Positions 17,070 through 25,083 of a DNA stretch of 64,000 bases are shown one piece after another. A program made the position numbers and the translations under genes. Each line of letters starts with the position of its first letter. Within the stretch, counting starts at the first letter, position 1. The notes beneath the pieces were generated by a model. That model ran no database searches. It was not told where the DNA came from and was given only the letters and a program-made list of their open reading frames with translations. The stretch lies in assembly GCA_963770995.1 (NCBI GenBank), contig CAVYRS010000001.1, positions 2,046,001-2,110,000 on the forward strand, in the 5' to 3' direction. This DNA comes from CAVSWN01 sp963770995. Lineage in GTDB: Bacteria; Acidobacteriota; Vicinamibacteria; Vicinamibacterales; CAVVIG01.

Positions 17070-19408
17070 ACCGCGCGCTGATTCCCATCCTCCTGATGCT
17101 CGGCGCGGCCGCACTCTACCTGCCACACTTGCAGAACGCCCCGCTGTACGCGTCACACGACGAGATCGTCTACTCGCTGCAAGCCCACGCGCTGGCCACC
17201 ACAGGACGCGATCTGAGCGGCAGCTTTCTGCCGATGTTCATCGAGTATCCAGCGGAGTTCGGCCGACCGACGTGGAACACGCCGCTCTTGATCTACGCCA
17301 TCGCCGCGACGCTGAAGGTGCTTCCCTTCTCGGAATTTGCGATCCGGCTGCCGATGGTGATCGTTGCCATCCTCGACGTGCTGCTCATCTACTTCGTTGC
17401 GCGAATCATCTTCGAGACCGAATGGTTGGCGGTCGCCGCTGCGGCGCTGCTGGCGCTCACACCCGCGCACTTCATGCACAGCCGGCAGGCAATCGACTTT
17501 CAATTGTCGCTGCCGTTCATCCTTGGATGGCTGTTATGCGTCGCGCTTTACATCCGTACGGGCGGTCCTCGCCAGCTGTTCGCGGCGGGGGCCCTCCTCG
17601 GCGTCAGTCTACTGGGGTATGTCGCTGCCTACGTCTTCGTCCCCCTTCTCGCGTTCGCGACGATCTTGGTGCTCGGGCGGAAGCGCGACGCCATCAGCCG
17701 GTACGCGGTGTTTGTCGGGGGCATCGTCGCTCCACTCGTTCTGACGCTGCCGTGGTTGCTCCGCTCTCCGTTACCGTTTCGTGACGTCGCCGCGCACTAT
17801 TTCGTGCTGAGCGGATCGCCGTCGAGTCAATCGGGCCTCTTCGATCTCGTCAGGGATTTCGCCTCGTCGAGCCGCGTTCGCGAGATTCCGCCGCTCTACG
17901 CCAGCTTCTTCGATCCGCAGTTCCTGTTCATCAACGGTCCACTCCGACTCCGCGCCACGCAACTCGTCGGGGTCTTTCTCGTAGGCCTCGCCGGGGCGCT
18001 GGTCGTCGGTCTGGTTCTCGCCGTACGCCGCCGTTCGCCAGAGGATCTGCTGCTGCTCGCCGGCTTGCTCACCGGTCCCCTCGTCGCCAGCCTGGGCGGC
18101 GAAGCACAAACGATCTGGCGAACGCTTCAATTGGCGCCATTCGGCGTGCTGCTCGCGGTCGCCGGGCTTCGGTTCACGTCCGCGGTAGACACGCGTAACT
18201 CGAGACTGGCGATCGTGACGATGTTGGCGACGGCGATTGCTCTGGCGTCGTGGTACCACGATTTCCTGCCGCAGGCGCAGGCGTTGGTGCGGGCCGCGAG
18301 CGTACCGTTGGCCGTGACCGGACTTGCCGTGCTCGCGCAGCCCCTTGCAGTCGAGCGTCTCCCGATCGTGCGCGTCGGGCTCGTCTCGGCGGCCGTGTTG
18401 CTGTCGATGCACGCGGTGTTTTTCCTGGCCGACCAGGCGACGACAACGGGTGTGCTGCTGATGGTGGGACTCGCAGCGGCGACCGTGCTGGCTCGCGCGC
18501 CGGAGCGGTTCAGTCGTGAGCCGCTGTTCACGGTGGCGCTGCTCGCGTTCGTCACCGGTCAGTTCATGTACCTGTACGTGGACTACGGGCAGATTCGACG
18601 CGTTGGACCCGTTCCCGCCTCCGCCATCGTGCTGGCGCTGCGGTTGGTTTTTAGCTCCGTCGCGCTCGCCGCCGTGGTCGGCGTCGTGCGAGCCGTCCAG
18701 GTGGTTTCAAAACCTGTGGCGTCCGGCTTCAGCCGGACCTCAGGTCCGCCTAAAGGCGGACACAACGTCGGTTTTGAAACCCTGCTGCCGGCCATGTTGC
18801 TAATGACGATTCAACTGGCGTACTACGGAATCGACCTATTCACCGACTTCCGGCTCCGCGCAATCCACGTCGCCGTCGTCGTCATCGCCGTCGTTGGGCT
18901 GGCCGCGCTGGTGCGATCGTTGCGCGAGACACGTGTCAACTTCGGCCACATCGCCATCGCCGGCGTGTTCGGTCTGGCGTCGATCCAGTTCGCGACCTTC
19001 TACATCGACTACGTCACTGAGTTCCAGGCGCGCGGCAGCGCCGAGGTAGAGGGCAATATGAAGGGCGCGTTCGAGTCGGTCATCGAGCGCACGCGCGAGC
19101 GGCCCGCGCCAACGATCTATCTGGGACGGCTTGGGCCGTACTTCTACGGCGAGCTGTTCTGGAGGTTCTACTTGATCAAACACCACCGCGAGGATTTGCT
19201 GCCGCTCACTGTCGCGGACGGCGAGTTCAAACCCGATCGCGTTCGTGCCCTTCCGCCAGGCAGCCTCGTGATCACCAGCCCCACCCGGCAGATCGACAGC
19301 GAGATCGACCAGCTCGCCGCGAGCGGCGTCCTCAAGGATCGTCAGTTGCTCAAGGCGCCGGACGGCGCGCCTATTTTCTGGATTCTGGAAACCGCCGGCC
19401 TGCCCTGA
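17066..19408 (+). CDS. Membrane glycosyltransferase, GT39-like, second of a tandem pair
   Basis: 780 residues starting with GTG at 17066, which overlaps the preceding TGA (GTGA) and has GGAG at 17051. The first helix begins at once and is followed by the acidic pair HDE (D32-E33). Motifs match the first paralog throughout: LKVLPFSE..RLPM, LTPAHFMHSRQ, a YVDYGQIRR loop and the ending APIFWILETAG. The two probably arose by tandem duplication and may act on successive sugars of the same glycan. Codons 546-572 come from a palindromic repeat (18703-18781) at the same inter-helix loop as the repeat in the first paralog. The stop TGA belongs to another repeat at 19400-19441. Confidence 0.85.
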   Translation: MNRALIPILLMLGAAALYLPHLQNAPLYASHDEIVYSLQAHALATTGRDLSGSFLPMFIEYPAEFGRPTWNTPLLIYAIAATLKVLPFSEFAIRLPMVIVAILDVLLIYFVARIIFETEWLAVAAAALLALTPAHFMHSRQAIDFQLSLPFILGWLLCVALYIRTGGPRQLFAAGALLGVSLLGYVAAYVFVPLLAFATILVLGRKRDAISRYAVFVGGIVAPLVLTLPWLLRSPLPFRDVAAHYFVLSGSPSSQSGLFDLVRDFASSSRVREIPPLYASFFDPQFLFINGPLRLRATQLVGVFLVGLAGALVVGLVLAVRRRSPEDLLLLAGLLTGPLVASLGGEAQTIWRTLQLAPFGVLLAVAGLRFTSAVDTRNSRLAIVTMLATAIALASWYHDFLPQAQALVRAASVPLAVTGLAVLAQPLAVERLPIVRVGLVSAAVLLSMHAVFFLADQATTTGVLLMVGLAAATVLARAPERFSREPLFTVALLAFVTGQFMYLYVDYGQIRRVGPVPASAIVLALRLVFSSVALAAVVGVVRAVQVVSKPVASGFSRTSGPPKGGHNVGFETLLPAMLLMTIQLAYYGIDLFTDFRLRAIHVAVVVIAVVGLAALVRSLRETRVNFGHIAIAGVFGLASIQFATFYIDYVTEFQARGSAEVEGNMKGAFESVIERTRERPAPTIYLGRLGPYFYGELFWRFYLIKHHREDLLPLTVADGEFKPDRVRALPPGSLVITSPTRQIDSEIDQLAASGVLKDRQLLKAPDGAPIFWILETAGLP
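18703..18781 (+). repeat. Nested palindromic repeat (GTCCGGCTTCAGCCGGAC type) inside a GT39 gene
   Basis: Outer 12-base inverted repeat GGTTTCAAAACC (18703-18714) / GGTTTTGAAACC (18770-18781) encloses two perfect hairpins, GTCCGGCTTCAGCCGGAC (18721-18738) and GTCCGCCTAAAGGCGGAC (18744-18761). Same family as 39381, 46441, 48433, 51939 and 57927. The copy keeps the reading frame and is translated. Confidence 0.85.
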
Positions 19409-19441
19409 GCGAGCGTCAGCGAGTCGAAGGGCCCTGAGCCT
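19400..19441. repeat. Palindromic repeat at convergent gene ends (CCCTGAGCGAG type)
   Basis: CTGCCCTGAGCGAGCG..GAGTCGAAGGGCCCTGAGCC. The TGA of CCCTGAGCG is the stop of the upstream GT39 gene, and on the other strand the element supplies the last codons and stop of the TPR fragment (ending AQGPSTR). Confidence 0.65.
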
Positions 19442-20036
19442 GCGCGAGGCGGCGAAGGACGAAGGGGTTACTGGGAAGCTTTCGGTTCCAGTGGGCCCAG
19501 AGCGCCCGCGTCCTGGCCTCGACGGCGTTCGCCTTGTCATTTGCGCCCGCGAGCCGGTGCAGACGGGCCAGGCCCCGGTTGATCAGCGCGAAGCTGTAGG
19601 CGTCGCGCAGGTCGTTGTCGATGTCGGGCTTGGCGGTCATCACTCGTTCGAGCAGCTGTTCGTACTCCTCAGCGGCGTCGCGCGGTCGACCCTCGTCCGC
19701 ATGTTGATCGCCGCGTGCCTGCAGAACGGCACAGAGCTCGCTGTCGAGGGCGACGCGGTCGGAGGGATAGTCCTTCGTCTCCTTGAGGATGGCCAGCGCT
19801 TCGTCGATTCGCCGCTTCGCTTCGGCCGATCGATTCACGCGTCGCAGCGCGTAGGATGAGTTCGCCAGGATCAGCGCGGTGTCGCGACGGGCCTTGACGT
19901 TGTTCTTGATTTCGCCGAGTCGCACGAGCGCCGCGTCGTGGCCGCGCGAATACACGAGGCCGGCGGCGAACTGGTGCTCTGCGGGCTCACCGAGCCCGTA
20001 CGCATCGCACTCGACCTTGCTGGGTCGCTCTCTCAC
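19416..20036 (-). pseudogene. TPR-containing C-terminal remnant (probably of a serine/threonine kinase)
   Basis: An open frame of 206 residues from a GTG at 20036. It holds TPR-like helix pairs (ALILANSSYALRRVNRSAEAKRRIDEAL, ALDSELCAVLQARGDQHADEGRPRDAAEEYEQLL, YSFALINRGLARLHRLAG) and ends with WAHWNRKLPSNPFVLRRLA, an ending I associate with the periplasmic TPR tail of acidobacterial PknB-type kinases. No kinase domain, signal or membrane segment precedes it and the first 15 residues look random, so it is most likely a truncated remnant. The final residues are encoded by the palindromic repeat at 19400-19441. Confidence 0.55.
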
Positions 20037-20127
20037 CTCGTCGTCGAGCCCTCGGCCGACGCGGCCGTGCAGCGACTGTCGAGATGAACAGGACCTGGTC
20101 GTGCAGGGATTTCGCGTGGATCTTCTC

Positions 20128-20529
20128 CTACTGGAGAAGATCAGAACGCGATGCGAAAGCCGACAACCGGGCGACGAGAGAGGGTCTCCAGGCGTGCGCT
20201 ACCGATTTGGCAGCGATCGCGATGACTAGCGCGGAGACAGCGACCAGAACCCAGAGGGCCTTCGGCAGAGCTGGCGCGATGTGCGCGGGGACGAAACGCA
20301 GAAGCAGCAGGTGACCAATGGTTGCCGTCGTCAGAAACACGCCGACCGCTCGAACGCGGCTCTCGACGGCAGTCGAGTGAAACCGGTCGCGAGCGCTCCG
20401 AAACCACTGAGCGGTGGTCGAGCCACTCGCCGCCGCAGCCGCGGTGGTGGCGAGCGCATCAGCACCGCGAATCAGCCAGCTGGACTGCAAGTGGGAATCG
20501 AGCCGCGCGAAGTCGCGGTCGGGCGTCAT
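20128..20529 (-). CDS. Small membrane protein of unknown function
   Basis: 133 residues. The N-terminal half is soluble (LDSHLQSSWLIRGADALATT, then an alanine/threonine-rich stretch), followed by two hydrophobic helices (about residues 62-82 and 88-108) and a basic tail. The ATG overlaps the stop of the upstream gene (ATGA at 20529-20526), so it belongs to the operon 23032-20128. No family was recognised; it may be a membrane partner of the two larger proteins. Confidence 0.65.
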   Translation of the reverse strand: MTPDRDFARLDSHLQSSWLIRGADALATTAAAAASGSTTAQWFRSARDRFHSTAVESRVRAVGVFLTTATIGHLLLLRFVPAHIAPALPKALWVLVAVSALVIAIAAKSVAHAWRPSLVARLSAFASRSDLLQ

Positions 20530-21620
20530 CGGCCTTCGCCTTTGACGGCCGGGACCGCCGACACGACCGTGCCGCCGGCGACGTACTGCTCAGTTGACAT
20601 GGAGAACGGCGCGCCCGCTTTCATCAGGCGGTTCCGATAGCGCCATCCGTCGCGCGCTCGATCGGCACCCACTCGCAGCGTCACGTCCAGCCCTGGCCCT
20701 TGACGCGCCCCAACGGCCATCACCACAGCCGCGCGATCGTCGAGCAGCGCGTCGCGATCGCCGACCTTGATCAGCGCGAGCTCCGGGCCTCCGGACAAAC
20801 GAACCGTCACGTCGAGCGGCTGCCCGGGCGCGGCGGGCAGGAGCTCGTCGACGATGAACGTCATCGCATCGGCGGCGCCCGCGACGCGCAGCTGCGCGTT
20901 GGGCGTCGGGAACACGCCGCCGATGGTGCAACTCGTGTCCGGCTGGTCCGTCGGGTCGCACGCCAGCACGAGCGTCGCGTTGCGCTCGAACAGCCCCGCA
21001 TCGCCGGGCACCTCGAGGCGTTGCTGCTGCGGATCTCCGCCGGGCCGCACGAGGAGCGGGCGCCGTCCCGGTTCGACGGGACCGAGCGCGGCAACCCGGA
21101 CGCGCGCATCCGATGCCGACGGAAATGCCGCGTCAGGCTGCAGACCATCCGCCGTTTCCCGTTTCAGATCCACGAGCCGGCCGACGATCTTGATGCGGTC
21201 GCGATTCGGCGTGCCGGGAATCACGTACGCTTTCGGCGCGCGCGCGACTTCCTGGCCGCCGTCGTACAACGACACGTCGTATTCGCCTGGAGGCATCGGC
21301 CCGACGATGACGTCGGCCGAGCCGGGATCTTCGAACGTGAAGCCGAGCGACGGCTCGGGTCCGATCCAGGCGCGCAGCATGGGCGTGAATCCGCTGCCTT
21401 TCACTTTGAGCTTGGCTGCCGCGCGGAGGGGATTCGCAATTCGCTGCTCTTCCTTCGACAGCGTGACCTTCGTCACCGACGTGATGTGCACCGGCTTCGG
21501 GCGGAACAGCAGCCAGGTGCCATACGCAAGCGGGATGAGCAAGACGAGGAAGCCGAGTACGAGCGCGTCAACCAGGTTGACGCGACCGAATAGGCGCCCG
21601 CGATCGTCGAGGACCGTCAC
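20526..21620 (-). CDS. Membrane-anchored periplasmic protein, DUF4330-like N-terminus
   Basis: 364 residues from a GTG at 21620 that overlaps the previous stop (GTGA). The start RGRLFGRVNLVDALVLGFLVLL is typical of DUF4330 proteins: a short cytoplasmic lead then one membrane helix (about 17-38). The rest is periplasmic and beta-rich, with an IPT-like LKVKGSGFTPMLRAWIG segment near residue 72 and a cysteine pair (LACDPTDQPDTSCTIGG). The family is often found with polysaccharide genes, where its role is not defined. It lies between a polytopic membrane protein and a small membrane protein, all translationally coupled. Confidence 0.72.
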   Translation of the reverse strand: MTVLDDRGRLFGRVNLVDALVLGFLVLLIPLAYGTWLLFRPKPVHITSVTKVTLSKEEQRIANPLRAAAKLKVKGSGFTPMLRAWIGPEPSLGFTFEDPGSADVIVGPMPPGEYDVSLYDGGQEVARAPKAYVIPGTPNRDRIKIVGRLVDLKRETADGLQPDAAFPSASDARVRVAALGPVEPGRRPLLVRPGGDPQQQRLEVPGDAGLFERNATLVLACDPTDQPDTSCTIGGVFPTPNAQLRVAGAADAMTFIVDELLPAAPGQPLDVTVRLSGGPELALIKVGDRDALLDDRAAVVMAVGARQGPGLDVTLRVGADRARDGWRYRNRLMKAGAPFSMSTEQYVAGGTVVSAVPAVKGEGR

Positions 21621-23032
21621 GAGGCGGCCTCAGGATCGAGGGCCCGCCAGCCGACGCGCACGCGTGACGCGCGGGCCAGGAGGTGTTCGAGCGCCGCGCA
21701 CAGACCGACCACGCTTACCCACAACACGATGACCATGACCATACCGCGCAGGCGAACGAGCGTGCCCACATTACCGTTGGTGAGCGCCAGGATCGCGCTG
21801 GTTGGCATCAGGTAGCCGATCATCACCGCGGTCGTTGCCGCATCGCGACGCCATCCGGCCACGATGCCGATAGGCAGCAGGGCTATCAACGCGTACCACA
21901 CGAGTTGCTCGGGGACATATACCAGCTCTCGTATCGACGCGGCCTGCCACGGGAGCGGCGTCACGACGAAGCTGGCGGCTGCTCGCAGCACGTAGCGCGC
22001 CGCCTGGTCCACGGTGAGCGTCAACGTCGACGAGTTCGGATCCTGCAGGCGATAGTAGAACCCCTCGTCGAGCAGCTTGTACCCGTGGCCCAGTGTGAAG
22101 ACATGTCCCGCATGAATTTTCGCGGATTCGGCGAGGCCATCGAGCGCGCGCTGCTGGATCGCGGGGCGGGTCAGCAGTGCCAACGACGCCGCGAGCCCGA
22201 CCGCCGCGATCGGGAGATAGCGTCGCGGACGCGAGAACACGATCAGCAGCGACCCGGCAATCGCCCAACCGAGCAATCCGATGGCCAGCGTCTTGTGCCG
22301 CACGCCTTCCATCACGAAGAGAACGAGAACCGCACATACGCCGGCAATGATCCGATCGCGCCGCGGCCCGGTGCGAAGCGTCCGCGAGGCCGTCATGAGA
22401 AAGACGGCGGTGCTCAGAAAATACAGCGGCTCTTTCAGCAGCGACACCGACCAGATGAAGAACGACGGCAGGAACAGCACGACGGTCAGCGCCGCGAACG
22501 CGGGCAGCCGGCCGTACACCGATCGCGTGAGCCGGAACAGCACCAGTGCTCCGCTGAGAAAGAAGAGCCCGTTCAGGAGGCGGATGCTGTACGGAACCGG
22601 ACCGAACAATACCTGCAAGCCGGTGAGCAGACTGACGTAGGCGTTCCTGCCGTAGATGTCGTTGACGACGAACGCGTCAAACCTGCTGGTCGGGATCCCG
22701 AGCAGCAGATCGCGCGCGCGCAGTCCTCGCGAAATCCCATAGGCGCCGTCGCCTGCCAGTTCACCGAGCCACAGGTCGTGGTGGTTCGGGAGATTCGAGA
22801 GGAAGATGGCGATGATGAACAGGACGCGAACCGCGATCGCCGCCGTGAGCAGGATGGTGAGCACGCGGCGGTCCGGCGCCGGAAGTCCCTGCCGCGCCAT
22901 GGCGATCACCACGCAACCGAGCGCGAGGACCCAAACGGTCAGCGGCGCGACTGTGTAAAAGACCGCGGCGGCGAGTCCTCCGGCGAGGCTCAGCGGGAGC
23001 AAGTGCGAAGGTCGGTTGTCTCCAATTGTCAT
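21617..23032 (-). CDS. Polytopic membrane protein, probable GT-C-type glycosyltransferase
   Basis: About 471 residues from the ATG at 23032; the frame is open to 23056 only through TTG within a repeat. Roughly ten to twelve hydrophobic segments. A loop with LPNHHDLWLGELAGDGAYGISRGLRARDLLLG after the second helix carries acidic and histidine residues at the place where GT-C enzymes hold their catalytic aspartate. No strict family motif was seen. First gene of a three-gene coupled operon with a DUF4330-like protein and a small membrane protein. Its start codon abuts the GGGGTCTGACCCC repeat, so the promoter must lie in or beyond the repeat. Confidence 0.7.
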   Translation of the reverse strand: MTIGDNRPSHLLPLSLAGGLAAAVFYTVAPLTVWVLALGCVVIAMARQGLPAPDRRVLTILLTAAIAVRVLFIIAIFLSNLPNHHDLWLGELAGDGAYGISRGLRARDLLLGIPTSRFDAFVVNDIYGRNAYVSLLTGLQVLFGPVPYSIRLLNGLFFLSGALVLFRLTRSVYGRLPAFAALTVVLFLPSFFIWSVSLLKEPLYFLSTAVFLMTASRTLRTGPRRDRIIAGVCAVLVLFVMEGVRHKTLAIGLLGWAIAGSLLIVFSRPRRYLPIAAVGLAASLALLTRPAIQQRALDGLAESAKIHAGHVFTLGHGYKLLDEGFYYRLQDPNSSTLTLTVDQAARYVLRAAASFVVTPLPWQAASIRELVYVPEQLVWYALIALLPIGIVAGWRRDAATTAVMIGYLMPTSAILALTNGNVGTLVRLRGMVMVIVLWVSVVGLCAALEHLLARASRVRVGWRALDPEAAS

Positions 23033-23093
23033 GGGGGTCTGACCCCAAGGTCCCAAATTGCGCCTGTTTTTGAACCATGGGGGTCAGACCCCA
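23031..23093. repeat. Pair of GGGGTCTGACCCC palindromes
   Basis: ATGGGGGTCTGACCCCA (23031-23047) and ATGGGGGTCAGACCCCA (23077-23093) are near-identical 17-base palindromic units separated by 29 bases that include a T-run. The pair fills the space between two minus-strand membrane protein genes. No gene product is encoded. Confidence 0.8.
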
Positions 23094-23109
23094 TGATCGG
23101 GGCAGAGTA

Positions 23110-24495
23110 TCACGGCTGCAGGAACGCCAACATCGACGCGCTGAGCGCGGTCTGCAGCAGCGTCGTTCCGAGCACGAGCAGCAGCGGCAGCGTGCTGTCG
23201 AGGCGGCGGCAGACGTACGCCGCCGGCACCTGGAGAAAACATGCGAGGAAAATCCACAACCGCACGACCTCGCCGCGGTTGATGCCCGCGAGATCAGTCA
23301 CCAACAACGCCGCGGCAGTTCCCAAACACAGCGCCGCCAGGTGACCCTCCGTTCCGCCGCCGGCGAGCCACCGGCGAGCGACCGCGAAGCCGACGCACAC
23401 GCAGAACAGCACGGCCTGACACCACCCGGCGCCGAACGCGAGGTCGAGCAGGTTCTCGGCGACCCATGGGCCGTACGGCCGCTTCACCCGCGCGTTGAAT
23501 TCGACCGCATCCGCCGCAACCAACCTCAGCGTCGTCGCGAGGTCGAACCGGAAGACCAGCAGGAACAACACGTATGTGGCCAGGAATGCCACCACCACGG
23601 CCGCGCTCAACGAAATGACCGTCCGCCGATCGATCTCGCCCCGGGACATTGCGTAACCGGTGAGGATCACGAACAGCAGGCCCATCACCGCCGGCGTGGG
23701 TTCATAGAACATCACGCCGTACGCAGCCGCCCCGAGCCCGCCCGCGTACGTCAATCGCCGTGAGCGCAGCAGCCGCACCCAGAACCAGGCGCACAAGAAC
23801 ACCAACGCCGGCGTAACCGCATTCAGGCCGGGAAAGAACAGCAGCTTCGCCGGCACGAACAGGTACAGGATCAGCGAGACGAGCGCGGTTTCGCGATCGT
23901 CCAGCCAGTCGCGGACGAAGAGATACAGCAGCACGCCGCCGAGATTCGATACCGCCACGGCCAGCCATGCCAGCACGCCGGGACGCATCGAGATGACCTC
24001 GAGCACGTAGACCAGCATCAGCTTCCCCGGCATGTTGGTGCGCGGATGCTCGGGCAGCGTCAGCCGCAGGCGATCGAAGTCGCGCAGCAACTCGACTGCG
24101 CCGTGCTTCAACGTGGGCTCGAAGAAGCCGTTCGAGCCGTCGCCGAGAAACAGTCCCTCCATCGTGTACGGCGACAGCGCGCGCAGCACGCCCTGCGCGC
24201 AGAAGCCGAGCGCGAGCCAGACGCAGACGATCCGCCACTCGCGACGGCGAACTTCCGCGATGGGAATCAGCACGGCCACCGCACAGCAAGCGAACACGAT
24301 CGTGAAAACGGCGATAGCTTTGAACTGGAAGGGATACAGGTAGCCGTGGACCCACCCGCCGCTCGTCGACCCCAGGACGAAACTGCCGGCCGCGATGCGG
24401 CCCGACACGACGAGCGACAGGAGCGTTCCCGCCGCAACGGCCGCCCACAGACCGCGGCGCGGAAGTCTGGTGAGTTCGCTTTGCACTCGCCACAT
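23110..24495 (-). CDS. Polytopic membrane protein, possible glycosyltransferase
   Basis: About 461 residues from the ATG at 24495 (a GTG at 24516 would extend the frame into a repeat and is unlikely). There are some eleven hydrophobic segments and a large periplasmic loop after the third helix containing MEGLFLGDGSNGFFEPTLKHGAVELLRDFDRLRL and LPEHPRTNMPGKLMLVY. The HPRTNMPGK phrase resembles loops in bacterial GT-C-like 'glycosyltransferase family 39/87' proteins, but I cannot name a family. Placed next to another such protein, it may act on the same surface glycan. Confidence 0.65.
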   Translation of the reverse strand: MWRVQSELTRLPRRGLWAAVAAGTLLSLVVSGRIAAGSFVLGSTSGGWVHGYLYPFQFKAIAVFTIVFACCAVAVLIPIAEVRRREWRIVCVWLALGFCAQGVLRALSPYTMEGLFLGDGSNGFFEPTLKHGAVELLRDFDRLRLTLPEHPRTNMPGKLMLVYVLEVISMRPGVLAWLAVAVSNLGGVLLYLFVRDWLDDRETALVSLILYLFVPAKLLFFPGLNAVTPALVFLCAWFWVRLLRSRRLTYAGGLGAAAYGVMFYEPTPAVMGLLFVILTGYAMSRGEIDRRTVISLSAAVVVAFLATYVLFLLVFRFDLATTLRLVAADAVEFNARVKRPYGPWVAENLLDLAFGAGWCQAVLFCVCVGFAVARRWLAGGGTEGHLAALCLGTAAALLVTDLAGINRGEVVRLWIFLACFLQVPAAYVCRRLDSTLPLLLVLGTTLLQTALSASMLAFLQP

Positions 24496-24503
24496 ATCGA
24501 TCA

Positions 24504-24564
24504 GCCACGAACACACGAAGACACGAAAGCCAAAAGAATCTTCGTGCCTTCGTGACTTCGTGGC
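24504..24564. repeat. Palindromic repeat (CCACGAACACACGAAG type)
   Basis: GCCACGAACACACGAAGACACGAA (24504 onward) pairs with TTCGTGCCTTCGTGACTTCGTGGC (24541-24564). The element lies between divergent genes. Related copies are at 28940-28990, 39290-39354 and a half copy at 40873-40899. Confidence 0.8.
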
Positions 24565-24603
24565 AATCGAGAACGGTGCGTCAGTGTACCATCCGCATCG
24601 CGC

Positions 24604-25035
24604 ATGGCCCGCTGGACGCTCGTCACGCTACCGATCGCCACCGCCGCGCTGCTCGGCCTGACGTGGCCGTTGCCATTGCGCTCCTGGACGATTGCCGCGA
24701 CCGCCATTGCCGTCGCCGCGCTCACGCTCGAGACGCTGCGCCGGGCCCGGCGCGAAAGGAATGCCCACCGCCAGACAGCGACGCTTGCAACAGCTGCCGC
24801 ACTCGCGCTCGCAACCGTGGGCGCGGTCGCTCTCGGCTACGCCGCGTTCGCGCTCGTGCGCGTCGGCGTTTTTGGACCGGTCACACGGCTCGGCTATCCA
24901 TTCCTCGTCGCCTCGGGCTTGCGGCTCGATGGCGGCGCATGGCTCTTGCTGTTGTGCGCGATCGTGAGCGTCGTGCCGATCGTGTTCAACGACCAGCGTC
25001 AAGAACGCCAAGGGCGCGAAGACCGCAAAGATTAG
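24604..25035 (+). CDS. Small membrane protein of unknown function
   Basis: 143 residues with four hydrophobic segments (about 7-23, 28-42, 62-88 and 107-128) and basic connecting loops (RRARRERNAHRQ). No family was recognised. The final residues, QERQGREDRKD, are encoded by the left arm of the palindromic repeat 25000-25071, and the stop lies in its centre, so the natural C-terminus may have been replaced when the repeat arrived. Confidence 0.6.
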   Translation: MARWTLVTLPIATAALLGLTWPLPLRSWTIAATAIAVAALTLETLRRARRERNAHRQTATLATAAALALATVGAVALGYAAFALVRVGVFGPVTRLGYPFLVASGLRLDGGAWLLLLCAIVSVVPIVFNDQRQERQGREDRKD

Positions 25036-25071
25036 TTTGGCTTCGCGAGCTTTGCGGCCTTTGCGTTCTTG
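25000..25071. repeat. Palindromic repeat (CAAGAACGCCAAG/CTTTGCGTTCTTG type)
   Basis: CAAGAACGCCAAGGGCGCGAAGACCGCAAAG at the left pairs with CTTTGCGGCCTTTGCGTTCTTG at the right, with a short AT-rich centre containing the stop codon of the upstream gene. It separates convergent genes and could act as a terminator in both directions. Confidence 0.75.
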
Positions 25072-25083
25072 ATCGGGCGCCGT

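Noticed and set aside
21683..23344. Long plus-strand frame opposite the GT-C membrane gene
   Set aside because: It is charged and low in complexity with no fold; the minus-strand protein has regular membrane helices and coupled neighbours.
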